From assembly GCA_020846715.1 (NCBI GenBank), contig JADLDK010000016.1:87542-151541 (forward strand): a stretch of 64,000 bases of DNA, written 5' to 3'. Origin of the DNA: Armatimonadota bacterium (GTDB lineage Bacteria > Armatimonadota > UBA5829 > DSUL01). The translations under genes and the position numbers were made by a program. The notes under the pieces are model-generated. The model had not been told where the DNA came from. It saw only the letters and a list, made by a program, of their open reading frames with translations, and searched no databases. Positions 34,967 to 44,019 of the stretch are shown piece after piece (within the stretch, counting starts at the first letter, position 1; every line of letters starts with the position of its first letter).

Positions 34967-37900
34967 CTACGGCCGGGCTTCTGCGTTCGTGTGCGCAGGA
35001 GCGAGAAGTTGCGCGATCGCCTGCCCCGCAGCGCCCGACTGGTCTTTAGGCGCAAGAGTGATCAATGAGAAGCTCAAAGCGGCTTCGGCTGGCAGGATGA
35101 GAGTGTCCGTTGTGCTCTGCAACGAGCGACGCGCCAACGCCTGCCACTTCCCATCCTTCACCTGCCCTGCCCACGCTTCCGGGGAGTCCCCTGCAAAGCG
35201 ATGAATGCTCACATCAGAGGTTCCCAGTGGGCTGATGGCAATCTGCTGGCTTTCAGTGAGCGGCCTGCCGTCCAGACTCACGTAGGCGCATGCGGCAGCG
35301 CAATTCGCCCACGCAGCGCCCTTCAGATCAATCGGGCCGGGCGCGATCAGGCTCACTACCGCATTTGACTTCTCGACCACGACCGCTTTCCCGCCCTCTC
35401 CCAGCGACAGCCTTGTGCCCCCGTCCAGCGTCACCTTCTGCGGTTTTCCGGTGCGGTTGTTCACAAATACATATCTATCCCCGTCGCCTGCGCCTGGCAC
35501 ACTCATGACGATCAGACCGTTATCAGCGGGCTGGACGTCAAAGCGTTGAATCCCGGCCGCCTTTACCAGATTTGCGTAGATATCAAAAGGTGGATGGTCG
35601 ATCTCCCATGCATACGGTGTAAAGAACGCCTGACCGGCGCCGGCGCTATAGTGCCACAGTTGCGCACTGCCGAGTTCACTGGCTCCTGCGGGCTTCACCT
35701 GAATGGATGGCTTGAGGCCGTGATCATCCTTTTGCGCCTGCAGAGGTTCCTGAATCTGTGAGACAAACTCTACGCCAAAGAGGTTCTTCAGACGCTCGGG
35801 GTGAGAGCGTTTGCGGGACTCATCAAAGCTGACATCTCCGGAGGCGTACACAATGCCGCCGCGCTCAGCGAAGCCCTTCAGACGTGAATAACTCTCCTCA
35901 GACAGGCAGAACGCAGCCGGTAGAACCAGCAGCTTTGCGGAGTCAGGAAGATGAGAGAGTGAGCCGTCGTTGATCACTCCGAATGGGATGCGCTGAGCAA
36001 TCATCGCGTCAATAGCGTTGTAAAGCGCGCCTGTCGCAACTTCCTGCCGCAAACCTATACGCACCTCATCGGGCGCAACGACAAACGCCTCCGGGCTTTC
36101 ATAGCGCGGGACAAACCCCGCGCCTGCAAGAGCAAACGCCCGAAAAGCCCGCAGCGTGTCACGCGGAACTTCGTCATTCGGAGAGTTGATGCCCCACGGG
36201 AAAACATTGTCTGGCATCTCCTTCCAGCACCAGTTGAGCGCAAACATCCCGCCCAAACCCATTATGCTGGCCGGAGCTTCCAGATACCAGTCTGCATCTG
36301 GTGACTCCAGAGTCTGTCCCGCAATGCGCGCGTTGTGATCCGCGAGGCTGCCAAACTCTCCCAGTGACAGCCCCTTGCCCTCAAAGCGCCTGTCTATGAC
36401 CTTGATTTCGTGCGCCAGCGCGCTCTTGTCCCCGTAGTAGTGCTTGTCAGAGAAGTCAACGTGCTGATTTCCCAGCAGTTGATCCGCTGCTCGCATGGAC
36501 TGCAGAAAGCCCACCGTTGCCAGTGCCGTAGTTTCAGCTTTAATGCCGCTGACGTTGGCCTCCATCCAGCGGTTGAACAACCAGACGCGGAACCTGTCCA
36601 GGTCCACCAACCGCACGTTCTGCCACTCCTGCGCCCCGGGATCCAGCGACACGCTTCCGAGCTTCTCACCTCTCAGATAGGGACCCCACGCTGAGGCCAG
36701 TGCCGTCTGCGTCCTGTATTTCTGTGTCAGGTAGCGGTTCCAGAGTTGCGTATCCGGCTGCTGGCGCTGAAGCTCTATGTGCGGTTCATTTTGCACGTCA
36801 AACATGACGTTGGGGCAGTCTTTGTAGCGGCCGGCGACGAGCCTCGCAAACTTCTCCTGCGCCTGCAACTCCTCATCTGTCAGACTGATGTCCATCCAGT
36901 CGTGCAACGTCAACAGCAGCGCCAGATTGTGTCGAGAGCAAAGCTGCACGAGCGCATCCAGCTTGCGCTGCGTTTCTTTCGGCAGTTTGGCAGACGGCAG
37001 ATCCAGCGGACCGGCCGCCCGTTTGCCAGTTTCCTGCACGGCAAAAGGGCTGAAGTGCAACACGCGCACAATTTTCAGCCCGTGCGCTCGCATAGACTCC
37101 AGATCAGCATCCCAGACCAGCGGGTCCTCAAAGGCAGACGTGAAAATGGCGCCGGTCTGATTCGTCCCCACCCAGAAACCTGTGCGCCCACCAAAGCTGA
37201 GATAATTGTCCTTCATTGCCAGCGAAGGCCCCGACCGCCGCAGGGCCGGATCGTCCACGCAGAAGCCGGTTTCCATCGAGTCGTCGTGATCCTCAGTTGA
37301 AAGCTCGCAGATAACGCGGTAAAAGTTGTTGGACGATGTCGAAGGCAGATCCCAGACCTGTTGAACTCGCTCGTCGAAGCCAGGCGGCACTTCCTTTTCA
37401 ACAGGATCCAGACTGGACACCGGAATCCCATCCCGCGTTACGATTTTGAACTGCACGCTCACCTGGACAGGCGCTTTTGTAAAGTTGGAACACACCACGG
37501 ACAGTGTCACAGGCTCAGAGGCCTGGTACAAAAACAGGTCTGTCTTGAGAGAGTGAAGATAGACCTTGTCGATAAGGCGGTCCACAATGTCCGCGAAGTC
37601 CACAGACAGTGCCCCCGCGCGAGAAAACAGGTCTGCATTGGTCACTCCGAAAGCTGCCCAACTTGACTGCTTCCACGGCCCCGCATAGTTGTGAACGATC
37701 TCCCCCAGCGCCCCGGTCCTTCGCCCGCTTGCGTCGTACCCCATCAGCAAAGGCACGCGCCGCGCATAGTCCTGCGGGAACACCGGGTCGTTTGACCCGA
37801 GCAGTGCAGACGCCGCCCAGCCTTCAAACGGACCATCAATGCGTACGTCCGGAATGAAGGACACGGCGGACTGGGCATAGGCCGTATTCTTCAGCGGATT

Positions 37901-39031
37901 CATCGGGTCGAACAGCGGTATCTGGCCGGGCGAGGGCCCCTGACCATCTCCAGGGATACCGAAGCGATGGTTCAGCCCCGAGGCGACTTCGTTTCTGTCC
38001 ACCTGTTCCACTGTGAGAGCCTGCTGCGCTGTCTGCCACGCGTCCCCGGCGCGGATGCTCGGCTTGTCGAAGGCGTAACCGCCCGTTGAAAACAGACTGC
38101 CACCCGCCGCAAGAAAAGCCTGGATAGCCTTACCTGCCCGCAACGGATAGTACGGCGACTGAGGCAATACGAGAAGATCGAAGTTGTTCGGAGAAAGATA
38201 GCCCGGGCTCTCCAGCGCAGAGGCCGACAGCAGCGTCACGCCGTACCCAGCCCGGCGTGCCAGATCCGCAAGGTAGTCAGAGTCAGCGGCTGAAGGAGAG
38301 CCGGAGTTCTCCTCCTCGACGCGGTCCGGACGATCCGGAATCTCCGGCGCCACGCCTGTGCCCTTGTCCTGTCGTCGCTTGACGAAGTTCTCCGCAAGGA
38401 TAGCAATCCTTCCACGCTCTCCTGCCTCCGGAGGCGGAGGTGGCAGTACAGCGGGAGTCGCTCCCGGCGTTTCACCAGACAGAGCGAACCGGATGTCTGT
38501 AAAGCTGATGTCCATATCCGCAAAGTCGCAGCCAATCAACATTTTGGTGACGCCAGCCATGTTGCGCTTGCCATCACCGCCAGGTTCGTAGCGAAACTGC
38601 CCGGCTGGAGCCTCGGCGTTCTGCCACCCGTCTGAGGCTTCGCCCAGAGGCTTGCCGTCTATCAGCACCTGCTGAACCCAGCGGTCACCATCAGGCTCTA
38701 CCAGCCAGATGAAGAGTTGCGCGGCTTTGCCCGCGGAGTGTTTGTAAAATCGCAGGCTCACGGCGCGGGTTGTTGCGGGAATTGTAACGTCGCGCTCAAG
38801 AGTCCCCCAGTGCGGCGGGGCGTCGCGGTACACAACACGCATAGCGGGAGACCCTGTTATCTGAATAGAGCTTTCCGGCGCTACTGTCGGTGCGTTTCCG
38901 CTACCGGCGCCAGTTTTCCACTGGTCAACGGCCAGCGCAAGATTTTCAGTGGGAGTGGGCGATGCGCCCCAGACAGCTCCGCTGGTGAAGAGCAGAACAA
39001 GGGCGGCTGCGCCTATGGTCTGAATCCTCAA
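34967..39031 (-). CDS. Large secreted beta-galactosidase-like protein
   Basis: The 1354-residue exported protein (signal MRIQTIGAAALVLLFTSGAV) has an N-terminal sugar-binding-like beta-sandwich (about 30-200), a GATase-like Rossmann domain (GVTLLSASALE, LLVLPQSPYYPL, AAGGSLFSTGGYAF), an Ig-like linker, a central clan-A glycosidase barrel with candidate acid/base Glu in MFDVQNEPH and nucleophile Glu in LSLGEFGS, then a second GATase-like domain (FGVINDGSLSHLP, ERGGIVYASGDV) as in GH42 trimerisation domains, and a C-terminal beta domain. The start is TTG 39031 because GAGGGGAGG lies 8 bases upstream and the signal peptide begins there. It is divergent from hsp20. Substrate unknown. Confidence 0.85.
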   Translation of the reverse strand: MRIQTIGAAALVLLFTSGAVWGASPTPTENLALAVDQWKTGAGSGNAPTVAPESSIQITGSPAMRVVYRDAPPHWGTLERDVTIPATTRAVSLRFYKHSAGKAAQLFIWLVEPDGDRWVQQVLIDGKPLGEASDGWQNAEAPAGQFRYEPGGDGKRNMAGVTKMLIGCDFADMDISFTDIRFALSGETPGATPAVLPPPPPEAGERGRIAILAENFVKRRQDKGTGVAPEIPDRPDRVEEENSGSPSAADSDYLADLARRAGYGVTLLSASALESPGYLSPNNFDLLVLPQSPYYPLRAGKAIQAFLAAGGSLFSTGGYAFDKPSIRAGDAWQTAQQALTVEQVDRNEVASGLNHRFGIPGDGQGPSPGQIPLFDPMNPLKNTAYAQSAVSFIPDVRIDGPFEGWAASALLGSNDPVFPQDYARRVPLLMGYDASGRRTGALGEIVHNYAGPWKQSSWAAFGVTNADLFSRAGALSVDFADIVDRLIDKVYLHSLKTDLFLYQASEPVTLSVVCSNFTKAPVQVSVQFKIVTRDGIPVSSLDPVEKEVPPGFDERVQQVWDLPSTSSNNFYRVICELSTEDHDDSMETGFCVDDPALRRSGPSLAMKDNYLSFGGRTGFWVGTNQTGAIFTSAFEDPLVWDADLESMRAHGLKIVRVLHFSPFAVQETGKRAAGPLDLPSAKLPKETQRKLDALVQLCSRHNLALLLTLHDWMDISLTDEELQAQEKFARLVAGRYKDCPNVMFDVQNEPHIELQRQQPDTQLWNRYLTQKYRTQTALASAWGPYLRGEKLGSVSLDPGAQEWQNVRLVDLDRFRVWLFNRWMEANVSGIKAETTALATVGFLQSMRAADQLLGNQHVDFSDKHYYGDKSALAHEIKVIDRRFEGKGLSLGEFGSLADHNARIAGQTLESPDADWYLEAPASIMGLGGMFALNWCWKEMPDNVFPWGINSPNDEVPRDTLRAFRAFALAGAGFVPRYESPEAFVVAPDEVRIGLRQEVATGALYNAIDAMIAQRIPFGVINDGSLSHLPDSAKLLVLPAAFCLSEESYSRLKGFAERGGIVYASGDVSFDESRKRSHPERLKNLFGVEFVSQIQEPLQAQKDDHGLKPSIQVKPAGASELGSAQLWHYSAGAGQAFFTPYAWEIDHPPFDIYANLVKAAGIQRFDVQPADNGLIVMSVPGAGDGDRYVFVNNRTGKPQKVTLDGGTRLSLGEGGKAVVVEKSNAVVSLIAPGPIDLKGAAWANCAAACAYVSLDGRPLTESQQIAISPLGTSDVSIHRFAGDSPEAWAGQVKDGKWQALARRSLQSTTDTLILPAEAALSFSLITLAPKDQSGAAGQAIAQLLAPAHTNAEARP

Positions 39032-39374
39032 CTTTGTCCTCCCCTCGATTTTTCCTGATGCAACTGCGACTGGTAGAGCTGAAGGCTTCTGGTACACCTA
39101 TTGTAGCTGGTAACAGACGGCTCTGCTAAGCCCCCGCTCATCCATCCGCAGCCGCCCGCAGGAGGCACGATGCGAGAGCTTCACACAGCTTTTCTCAAAC
39201 TGCCTGCTTCGGGCGATTTCCGCTTGTAAACTCCTGCCAGACCTGAAACCAGATGCCTGTGAAATGCTGGATATTCCAACAAAATGGGTAACTAGTAACT
39301 GGGACAAGACAGGTCCGGCCTCGCCCGGCTGCAAAGCCGGCAGGGCAATATCGACTGTGTGAGGAGTGACTCCT
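39032..39374. other. Divergent intergenic stretch, 343 bp
   Basis: Between the large glycosidase and hsp20. Shine-Dalgarno sites for both genes are clear (minus 39039-39047; plus GAGGAG 39361-39366), but no consensus promoter and no CIRCE-type (TTAGCACTC-N9-GAGTGCTAA) heat-shock operator was found. Confidence 0.45.
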
Positions 39375-39944
39375 ATGGCAGATACAAAAACCAACGTGCC
39401 CGCACATCGGGAGCGGGACCTTGACATTTTCCAGGAAGACGACTTCTTCCCGATAGGTTCGCTCTTTGGCGGATCGCCGTGGCAAAGCCTCCGGCGCATC
39501 CACGACGAAATGGATGCCGTTTTTGGGCGCTTGCTCGGATCTGGCTTCCGGGGACCAACGATCCAGGCATGGGAGCCGTCAACCGACATAAGTGAAGACA
39601 AAAGCGGCTGGCGTATCGAAGTGGACCTACCCGGCGTCAAGAAGGACGACATTGACGTCCATGTAGATCAGCGCCAGCTCAGCATTCGCGCCGAAATGCG
39701 CCAGGAGACTGAGACTGGGGACAAAAAGGACGACGAACACGGACGTCAATACCATCGTCGCGAGCGCCGGTACGGTCATTTTGAGCGCACGATGACGCTG
39801 CCGGACAACGTCAAAGAAGAAGACATCAAGTGCGACTTCAAAGACGGAGTTCTGAGTGTTTGCATCCCGAAGGCCCAGACGCAGGAGCCAGGCGGACGCA
39901 AGATTCCCGTGTCATCAGAGCCATCCACCAACGGGCACAATTAA
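39375..39944 (+). CDS. Small heat-shock protein, Hsp20/alpha-crystallin
   Basis: The 189-residue chaperone has a polar, Phe-rich N-terminal arm (FQEDDFFPIGSLFGG), the alpha-crystallin domain (SGWRIEVDLPGVKKDDIDVH, ERRYGHFERTMTLPDNVKEE, FKDGVLSVCIPK) and a short C-terminal tail. It prevents aggregation of unfolded proteins. ATG 39375 has GAGGAG 8 bases upstream. A Glu/Asp/His-rich insert (TETGDKKDDEHGRQYHRRER) lengthens the beta5-beta7 loop. It stands as a single gene with a weak terminator-like stem downstream. Confidence 0.94.
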   Translation: MADTKTNVPAHRERDLDIFQEDDFFPIGSLFGGSPWQSLRRIHDEMDAVFGRLLGSGFRGPTIQAWEPSTDISEDKSGWRIEVDLPGVKKDDIDVHVDQRQLSIRAEMRQETETGDKKDDEHGRQYHRRERRYGHFERTMTLPDNVKEEDIKCDFKDGVLSVCIPKAQTQEPGGRKIPVSSEPSTNGHN

Positions 39945-40004
39945 CAGATAGAGACGTGAGTCGCCGTTAGAGTTCCGGCTACTCTGGACACGCTTCAGCC
40001 TCGG

Positions 40005-40047
40005 AGCCCCCAACCGGTTCCGGGGCTGATTTCATTGTACTGTTTTT
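40005..40047 (+). terminator. Possible terminator of hsp20
   Basis: AGCCCC/GGGGCT stem with the inner palindrome AACCGGTT, then a T-rich stretch ending in TTTTTT about 14 bases later. The gap before the T-run weakens the call. Confidence 0.4.
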
Positions 40048-40059
40048 TCACACTACACA

Positions 40060-40073
40060 TTGGCATAAGTCAA
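40060..40073 (+). promoter_or_regulatory. FNR/DNR-like operator at -41.5
   Basis: TTGGCATAAGTCAA matches the FNR/NnrR/DNR half-site consensus TTGAC-N4-GTCAA at nine of ten positions. Its centre (40066.5) is 41.5 bases before the start predicted from TATAAT (40096-40101). This is the standard class II activator position. Confidence 0.6.
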
Positions 40074-40095
40074 GGAAACACACCCGCAAACGCCC

Positions 40096-40101
40096 TATAA
40101 T
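40096..40101 (+). promoter_or_regulatory. -10 element of the ferredoxin-domain gene
   Basis: A perfect TATAAT with no recognisable -35 at 16-18 bases upstream, as expected if an activator bound at 40060-40073 replaces -35 contacts. Leader about 36 bases. Confidence 0.65.
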
Positions 40102-40143
40102 TGAAACAGAGAAGGCAGCCGCGCCTTCTGCGGGAGCAAAACT

Positions 40144-40923
40144 ATGTCTGGAAACTCGACCACCGTACGAAAAGTCATCAGAATTGACGAAGAGCTTTGC
40201 GACGGCTGTGGACTGTGTATTCCCAACTGTGTCGAGGGCGCTCTGGAGATTGTGGACGGCAAGGCGAAGCTGGTATCTGACCGGTACTGTGACGGACTGG
40301 GAGCCTGCCTTGGCTACTGTCCGCAGGGGGCTATCACTATTGAAGAGCGTCCAGCAGAAGCCTTTGACGAAGAAGCTGTCGCGGTGCGAAACGCGATCAA
40401 GCAACGGCTCGAGATGCTGGAGAAAAGTCCGGCGTTGATGCCGCACTCTGGCGCGTGTCCCGGCTCCCGGATGGTGGATTTCACACACAGGCAACGCCAG
40501 CAACCGGCTGATGCGGCAACTGACACGCCGCAGCCAAGTGAGCTTCGTCAGTGGCCCGTGAAGCTCAAACTGGTCAACCCAGCCGCCCCCTACTTTGAAA
40601 ACGCCGATCTCTTGATTGCAGCCGATTGTACCGCTTTTGCCAGTGGCTCTTTTCATCGCGACTTTCTGAAGGACCGCGCTGTGGTCATCTCCTGTCCCAA
40701 GTTCGAAGACCCCGCGCCGCAGTACCAGAAACTGGCGGAGATCTGCGCCATGAATACCCTGCGCTCAATAACTGTTCTGATTATGGAGGTGCCATGCTGC
40801 TTCGGACTGGCCTCTATGGCACGGCAGGCCGTAGAAGCCTCCGGCAAGCAGACACCGCTGGAAGTGAAGGTTGTCGGAATACAGGGAGACGCGCAGGGCG
40901 ATCAGGCTGTCCGGGGATTCTGA
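40144..40923 (+). CDS. 4Fe-4S ferredoxin-domain protein
   Basis: The 259-residue protein begins with a two-cluster ferredoxin domain: CDGCGLCIPNC and, after RYCDGLGACLGYCPQGA, a second CxxxxxCxxxCP-like motif. A longer C-terminal region contains CPGSRMVDF, AADCTAFASGSFHR, CPKFEDP and PCCFGLASMARQA, so several further Cys may bind metal or another cluster. It resembles small redox proteins found in anaerobes and in hydroxylamine-reductase (Hcp) neighbourhoods; it is a likely electron carrier or cluster-binding sensor. GGGAG lies 7 bases before ATG. Its promoter has an FNR-like site, pointing to oxygen or nitric-oxide control. Convergent with the GT9 gene, 11 bases apart. Confidence 0.85.
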   Translation: MSGNSTTVRKVIRIDEELCDGCGLCIPNCVEGALEIVDGKAKLVSDRYCDGLGACLGYCPQGAITIEERPAEAFDEEAVAVRNAIKQRLEMLEKSPALMPHSGACPGSRMVDFTHRQRQQPADAATDTPQPSELRQWPVKLKLVNPAAPYFENADLLIAADCTAFASGSFHRDFLKDRAVVISCPKFEDPAPQYQKLAEICAMNTLRSITVLIMEVPCCFGLASMARQAVEASGKQTPLEVKVVGIQGDAQGDQAVRGF

Positions 40924-40934
40924 GTCGCCAGGTC

Positions 40935-42026
40935 TCAGCTCAGGTCCTTTGCCGCGTCCAGTTGTTTGAGATCGGAATGGGGTGAGCGCGTTGCGCTGTC
41001 GCGGAGGACCTTCTCCGCAGCTTCAATCACCTCCTCAGGCTGCAACAGCTCCAGACACTTACGCCCAACAGAGCACTCTGTCTGGAAGCAGGGGTGACAC
41101 GGGACAGGGTGCGACAGAGCGATGCTCCCTGGGCCCTGAGGCCCTGTGAACTTCGGATCACTCGGCCCGTACAGCCCGACGGCAGGCGTCCCAACCGCGC
41201 CAGCGACATGCAAAGCGCCGGAGTCCACCCCGATGAACAGGTCTGCTCGCGCCAGGAGCGCCGCCAGGTCTTTCAGAGATGTTCTGGTGGTGAAGTCCAG
41301 CACCGGCCCGTGCGTATGCTGCAGAATCGGATCCGCAGACACCGTACCGACTATGGCTACCGCCGTGTCAGGTAGTGCGCTGAAATGATCCGCAACAGCC
41401 GCAAATCCCTGATCCGTCCACTCTTTGATGCTGCGCTTCGGACTGGCTCCGGGCCCCAGGACCACCAGGCGCTTGCTGTGAGGGACACCCATGTCCGCAA
41501 GAGTAGCCTCCATGCGGCCCATTTCTCCAAGTGGCGCCTTCAGGAGTCCCACATAGTCCGTACGGGCTGGCTTGATGCCCACGGCTTCCAGAAGGCGCAG
41601 ATTGTTCGCAGTGGAGGGTGGTCCGATCTTCACTACCCGGTCAGTAAGCAGCCAACCCAGCTTTGTACGAGTGAAACCAATTCGCCGCGGTGAACCTGAC
41701 AGCCGCGCCAGCAGACACGGCTCCAGAGACTGCGACATAACAAAGCTGAGTTGAGGCTCGCGCTTCTTGAGAGCCCGCGCCAGCGCCAGGCGCCTGCGCC
41801 AACTCGCATGCCTGTCCCGCGCCAGATATTCCTCCGACAGTCCCGCCATCTCCCAGACCGGAATCATCTCTGGACGCACAACGCTGAGAATGCGCGCTCT
41901 GGGAAAGTGGCGCCGCAGCGATGCGAGCAGGGGCAAACTGAAAACGACGTCTCCGAGATGATTGAGGTGAAAGACCTGAATCCGGCGCACCTCAGAGGGA
42001 TCTATGTGCAGCGGGCGCGCTTTCAC
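40935..42026 (-). CDS. Glycosyltransferase family 9 (heptosyltransferase type)
   Basis: The 363-residue enzyme has the GT9 start QVFHLNHLGDVVFSLPLLAS, the Rossmann acceptor/donor halves, a VVLGPGASPKRSIKEW loop and the donor-site FIGVDSGALHVAGAVGTPAVGLYG. GT9 enzymes transfer ADP-heptose or similar sugars to the LPS inner core in the cytoplasm. It ends the envelope cluster and starts with GTG overlapping the previous stop (GTGA at 42023-42026). A paralogue is directly upstream, so two sugars are probably added in order, as with WaaC and WaaF. ADP-heptose synthesis genes are not in the window. Confidence 0.92.
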   Translation of the reverse strand: MKARPLHIDPSEVRRIQVFHLNHLGDVVFSLPLLASLRRHFPRARILSVVRPEMIPVWEMAGLSEEYLARDRHASWRRRLALARALKKREPQLSFVMSQSLEPCLLARLSGSPRRIGFTRTKLGWLLTDRVVKIGPPSTANNLRLLEAVGIKPARTDYVGLLKAPLGEMGRMEATLADMGVPHSKRLVVLGPGASPKRSIKEWTDQGFAAVADHFSALPDTAVAIVGTVSADPILQHTHGPVLDFTTRTSLKDLAALLARADLFIGVDSGALHVAGAVGTPAVGLYGPSDPKFTGPQGPGSIALSHPVPCHPCFQTECSVGRKCLELLQPEEVIEAAEKVLRDSATRSPHSDLKQLDAAKDLS

Positions 42027-43108
42027 TTTGCGGTCTGCAGCTCCAAACGATTTCGCAGCGGACGCTCCTCCAGTAACTTGGCGAGCTCCATAAAGACCTC
42101 ATCAGCCTGAATATCCTCCATAGTCGCCACGTCCGAGCGACCAGCGCCAGCATGGCGATCTATCACGCGGTGAATATCCCCGTACGGCCCGGTACGCGCT
42201 GCGGTTGAGGCCGCGAACACACCTACGACAGGCGTGCCCAGGGCTGCGGCCAGATGCATCGGCCCAGTATCACCGCCCACAAACGCATCGACCTGCTCCA
42301 CCAGCGCTGCCAGGGTGAACAGCGTCGTCGGCCTACACAGAACCGCAGCGCCGTTTGAAAGCGCGACAGCCTGCTGCGCTATCTCTCGCTCTGCGTCATT
42401 GCCCCACGTAAAGATAGAGACTGCATCGAGCTGAGATCGCGCCATCTCGGCCACCAGGCTGAAGCGCTCCGCCGGCCACCGCCTGTCCGCTTTGCTGGAG
42501 CCCACATTCATGACCACGACCGGACTGCTGCGTTGAATCTCGCTGAGATACTGACGCATGTGCTTCCGCGCTTCAGCAGGCGGCTCAATGGGGAAGCGGG
42601 CGCGCTCCGGCTGCACGCCAACGGCCGCCAGCATGCTCATCCAGCGATCTACGACGTGTCCGCTGCGCGGCATAGCCATCCAGTGATTGGTAAACACCCA
42701 GTTCAGCTCTTCCGCATCCCACATCCGCCAGCCGACCCGATACTTTGCTCCCGAGACGGTCAGTGCCAGGCCGGATTTGAGGCGGTCCTGCACAGCCAGG
42801 GCCACATCGTAGCGCCGGGCCTGCAGCTCCGGGCGTACCAGAGCCAACTGGCGCAGAAACTCCTGGCGCTTCGAGGCGTTCAGCATCCCTGCTCCGGGAA
42901 AGCGTGGGAAGGTGAATACCCTGCTCACTCCACGGCACATTTCCACAACCGCGCGCGACTTGGGCTCAACCACCCAGTCCACTTCCGTGCCTGGAAGATG
43001 TCTGTTGAGAGCCTCCACCAGCGGAGTCGTAAGAACAGTATCACCGATGGCGGAAAGGCGAACGATGAGTACGCGCTGTGGGTTGCGGCAGACCAGAGCG
43101 GACCTCAA
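42023..43108 (-). CDS. Glycosyltransferase family 9 (heptosyltransferase type)
   Basis: The 361-residue GT9 enzyme has RVLIVRLSAIGDTVLTTPLV, VDWVVEPKSRAVVEM, VVMNVGSSKADRRWPAERF and the donor loop AFVGGDTGPMHLAAALGTPV. It likely adds the first heptose to Kdo (WaaC-like), since it directly follows the late lipid A genes; this is inference from order. TTG 43108 overlaps the lpxL stop (TTGA) and has GAGGAGGAAG just upstream, so it is preferred over the ORF start 17 codons earlier, which would lie in lpxL. Confidence 0.92.
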   Translation of the reverse strand: MRSALVCRNPQRVLIVRLSAIGDTVLTTPLVEALNRHLPGTEVDWVVEPKSRAVVEMCRGVSRVFTFPRFPGAGMLNASKRQEFLRQLALVRPELQARRYDVALAVQDRLKSGLALTVSGAKYRVGWRMWDAEELNWVFTNHWMAMPRSGHVVDRWMSMLAAVGVQPERARFPIEPPAEARKHMRQYLSEIQRSSPVVVMNVGSSKADRRWPAERFSLVAEMARSQLDAVSIFTWGNDAEREIAQQAVALSNGAAVLCRPTTLFTLAALVEQVDAFVGGDTGPMHLAAALGTPVVGVFAASTAARTGPYGDIHRVIDRHAGAGRSDVATMEDIQADEVFMELAKLLEERPLRNRLELQTAK

Positions 43109-44010
43109 GCTTCCTCCTCTGGCGGGCGCTTTCGCCACCTGTCGTGAAACCAGAGCCACTGCTCCGGATACTGCCGGATCTGCTCCTCAATCACTCTTGT
43201 AAAGTCTGCGCTTACCTGCCAGATGCGCTCATCCAGACTCCCACTGTCCGGGATATCCAAAGGCTGTTTCATCTCTATGCGGAAGCCATGGGCCGTTCTC
43301 ACGGCAAAACCGGGAATGACCGGACAGCGCGCGCGAAGCGCCAGAAGCGCCACGCCAGGGGCCACCGAAGCCATTTTCCCGAAGAACGGCACAAACACCG
43401 GATTGTAGATAGTATTTTGATCCGGCAGCACTCCGAGCAACTCATTGGCTGACAGAGTTTTGAGCATCAGAGAGGCTGGTTCCTGTTTGCTGATTGTGCC
43501 GAACCCACCGCGCCTGCGCACGTCGTTGATATAGGCGGCCTGCGTCGGGTTATCAGAGTCTCTGGCCACGACCGTCAACGGGTAACCCTCGGCAACCAGC
43601 CGCATGCCGAGATACTCCCAGTTGCCAAAGTGTCCGGTAATCACCACTGCCCCGCGGCCACCGCCCAGAGCTGCCTTCAGCGCTTCCTCGTCAAACGCCG
43701 GCGCCAGAGAACGGATAGTTTCCGGAGACTGCCGCCGCAGCCAGAAGAACTCTACCGCCACCTGACCGAAATGTTCAAGCACGCGCTTTGCCAGGCTCTC
43801 AAGCTCTTCCTGGCTGGAATGCTCTCCGAAAGCCAGACCCAGATTTTTCAGTGCAACCTGCCGGTAGCGTCTGGACACGCGCCACACGAACCGTCCAAGC
43901 GCCCGCCCCATCGGCGCAACATGGCGGCGCGGCGCGTTGCCAGCCGCTGTTCCAAAAACACGCAGCGCGACTGTCCCCGCAAGAGATTCTGCTTTACTGG
44001 CCCCTGGCAT
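43105..44010 (-). CDS. lpxL: Lipid A late acyltransferase (LpxL/HtrB family)
   Basis: The 301-residue enzyme adds a secondary acyl chain to Kdo-lipid A at the inner membrane. It has the HX4D/E catalytic motif as GHFGNWEYLG, and the family blocks YPLTVVARDSDNPTQAAYIN, LPDQNTIYNPVFVPFFGKMA, QYPEQWLWFHDRWRKRP. The last is the standard C-terminal signature. No clear membrane anchor is seen beyond a hydrophobic N-terminal part. Placed between lpxK and the heptosyltransferases, it acts after or around Kdo transfer. A second late acyltransferase (LpxM) is absent here. Confidence 0.93.
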   Translation of the reverse strand: MPGASKAESLAGTVALRVFGTAAGNAPRRHVAPMGRALGRFVWRVSRRYRQVALKNLGLAFGEHSSQEELESLAKRVLEHFGQVAVEFFWLRRQSPETIRSLAPAFDEEALKAALGGGRGAVVITGHFGNWEYLGMRLVAEGYPLTVVARDSDNPTQAAYINDVRRRGGFGTISKQEPASLMLKTLSANELLGVLPDQNTIYNPVFVPFFGKMASVAPGVALLALRARCPVIPGFAVRTAHGFRIEMKQPLDIPDSGSLDERIWQVSADFTRVIEEQIRQYPEQWLWFHDRWRKRPPEEEA

Positions 44011-44019
44011 TGAAAGAGA

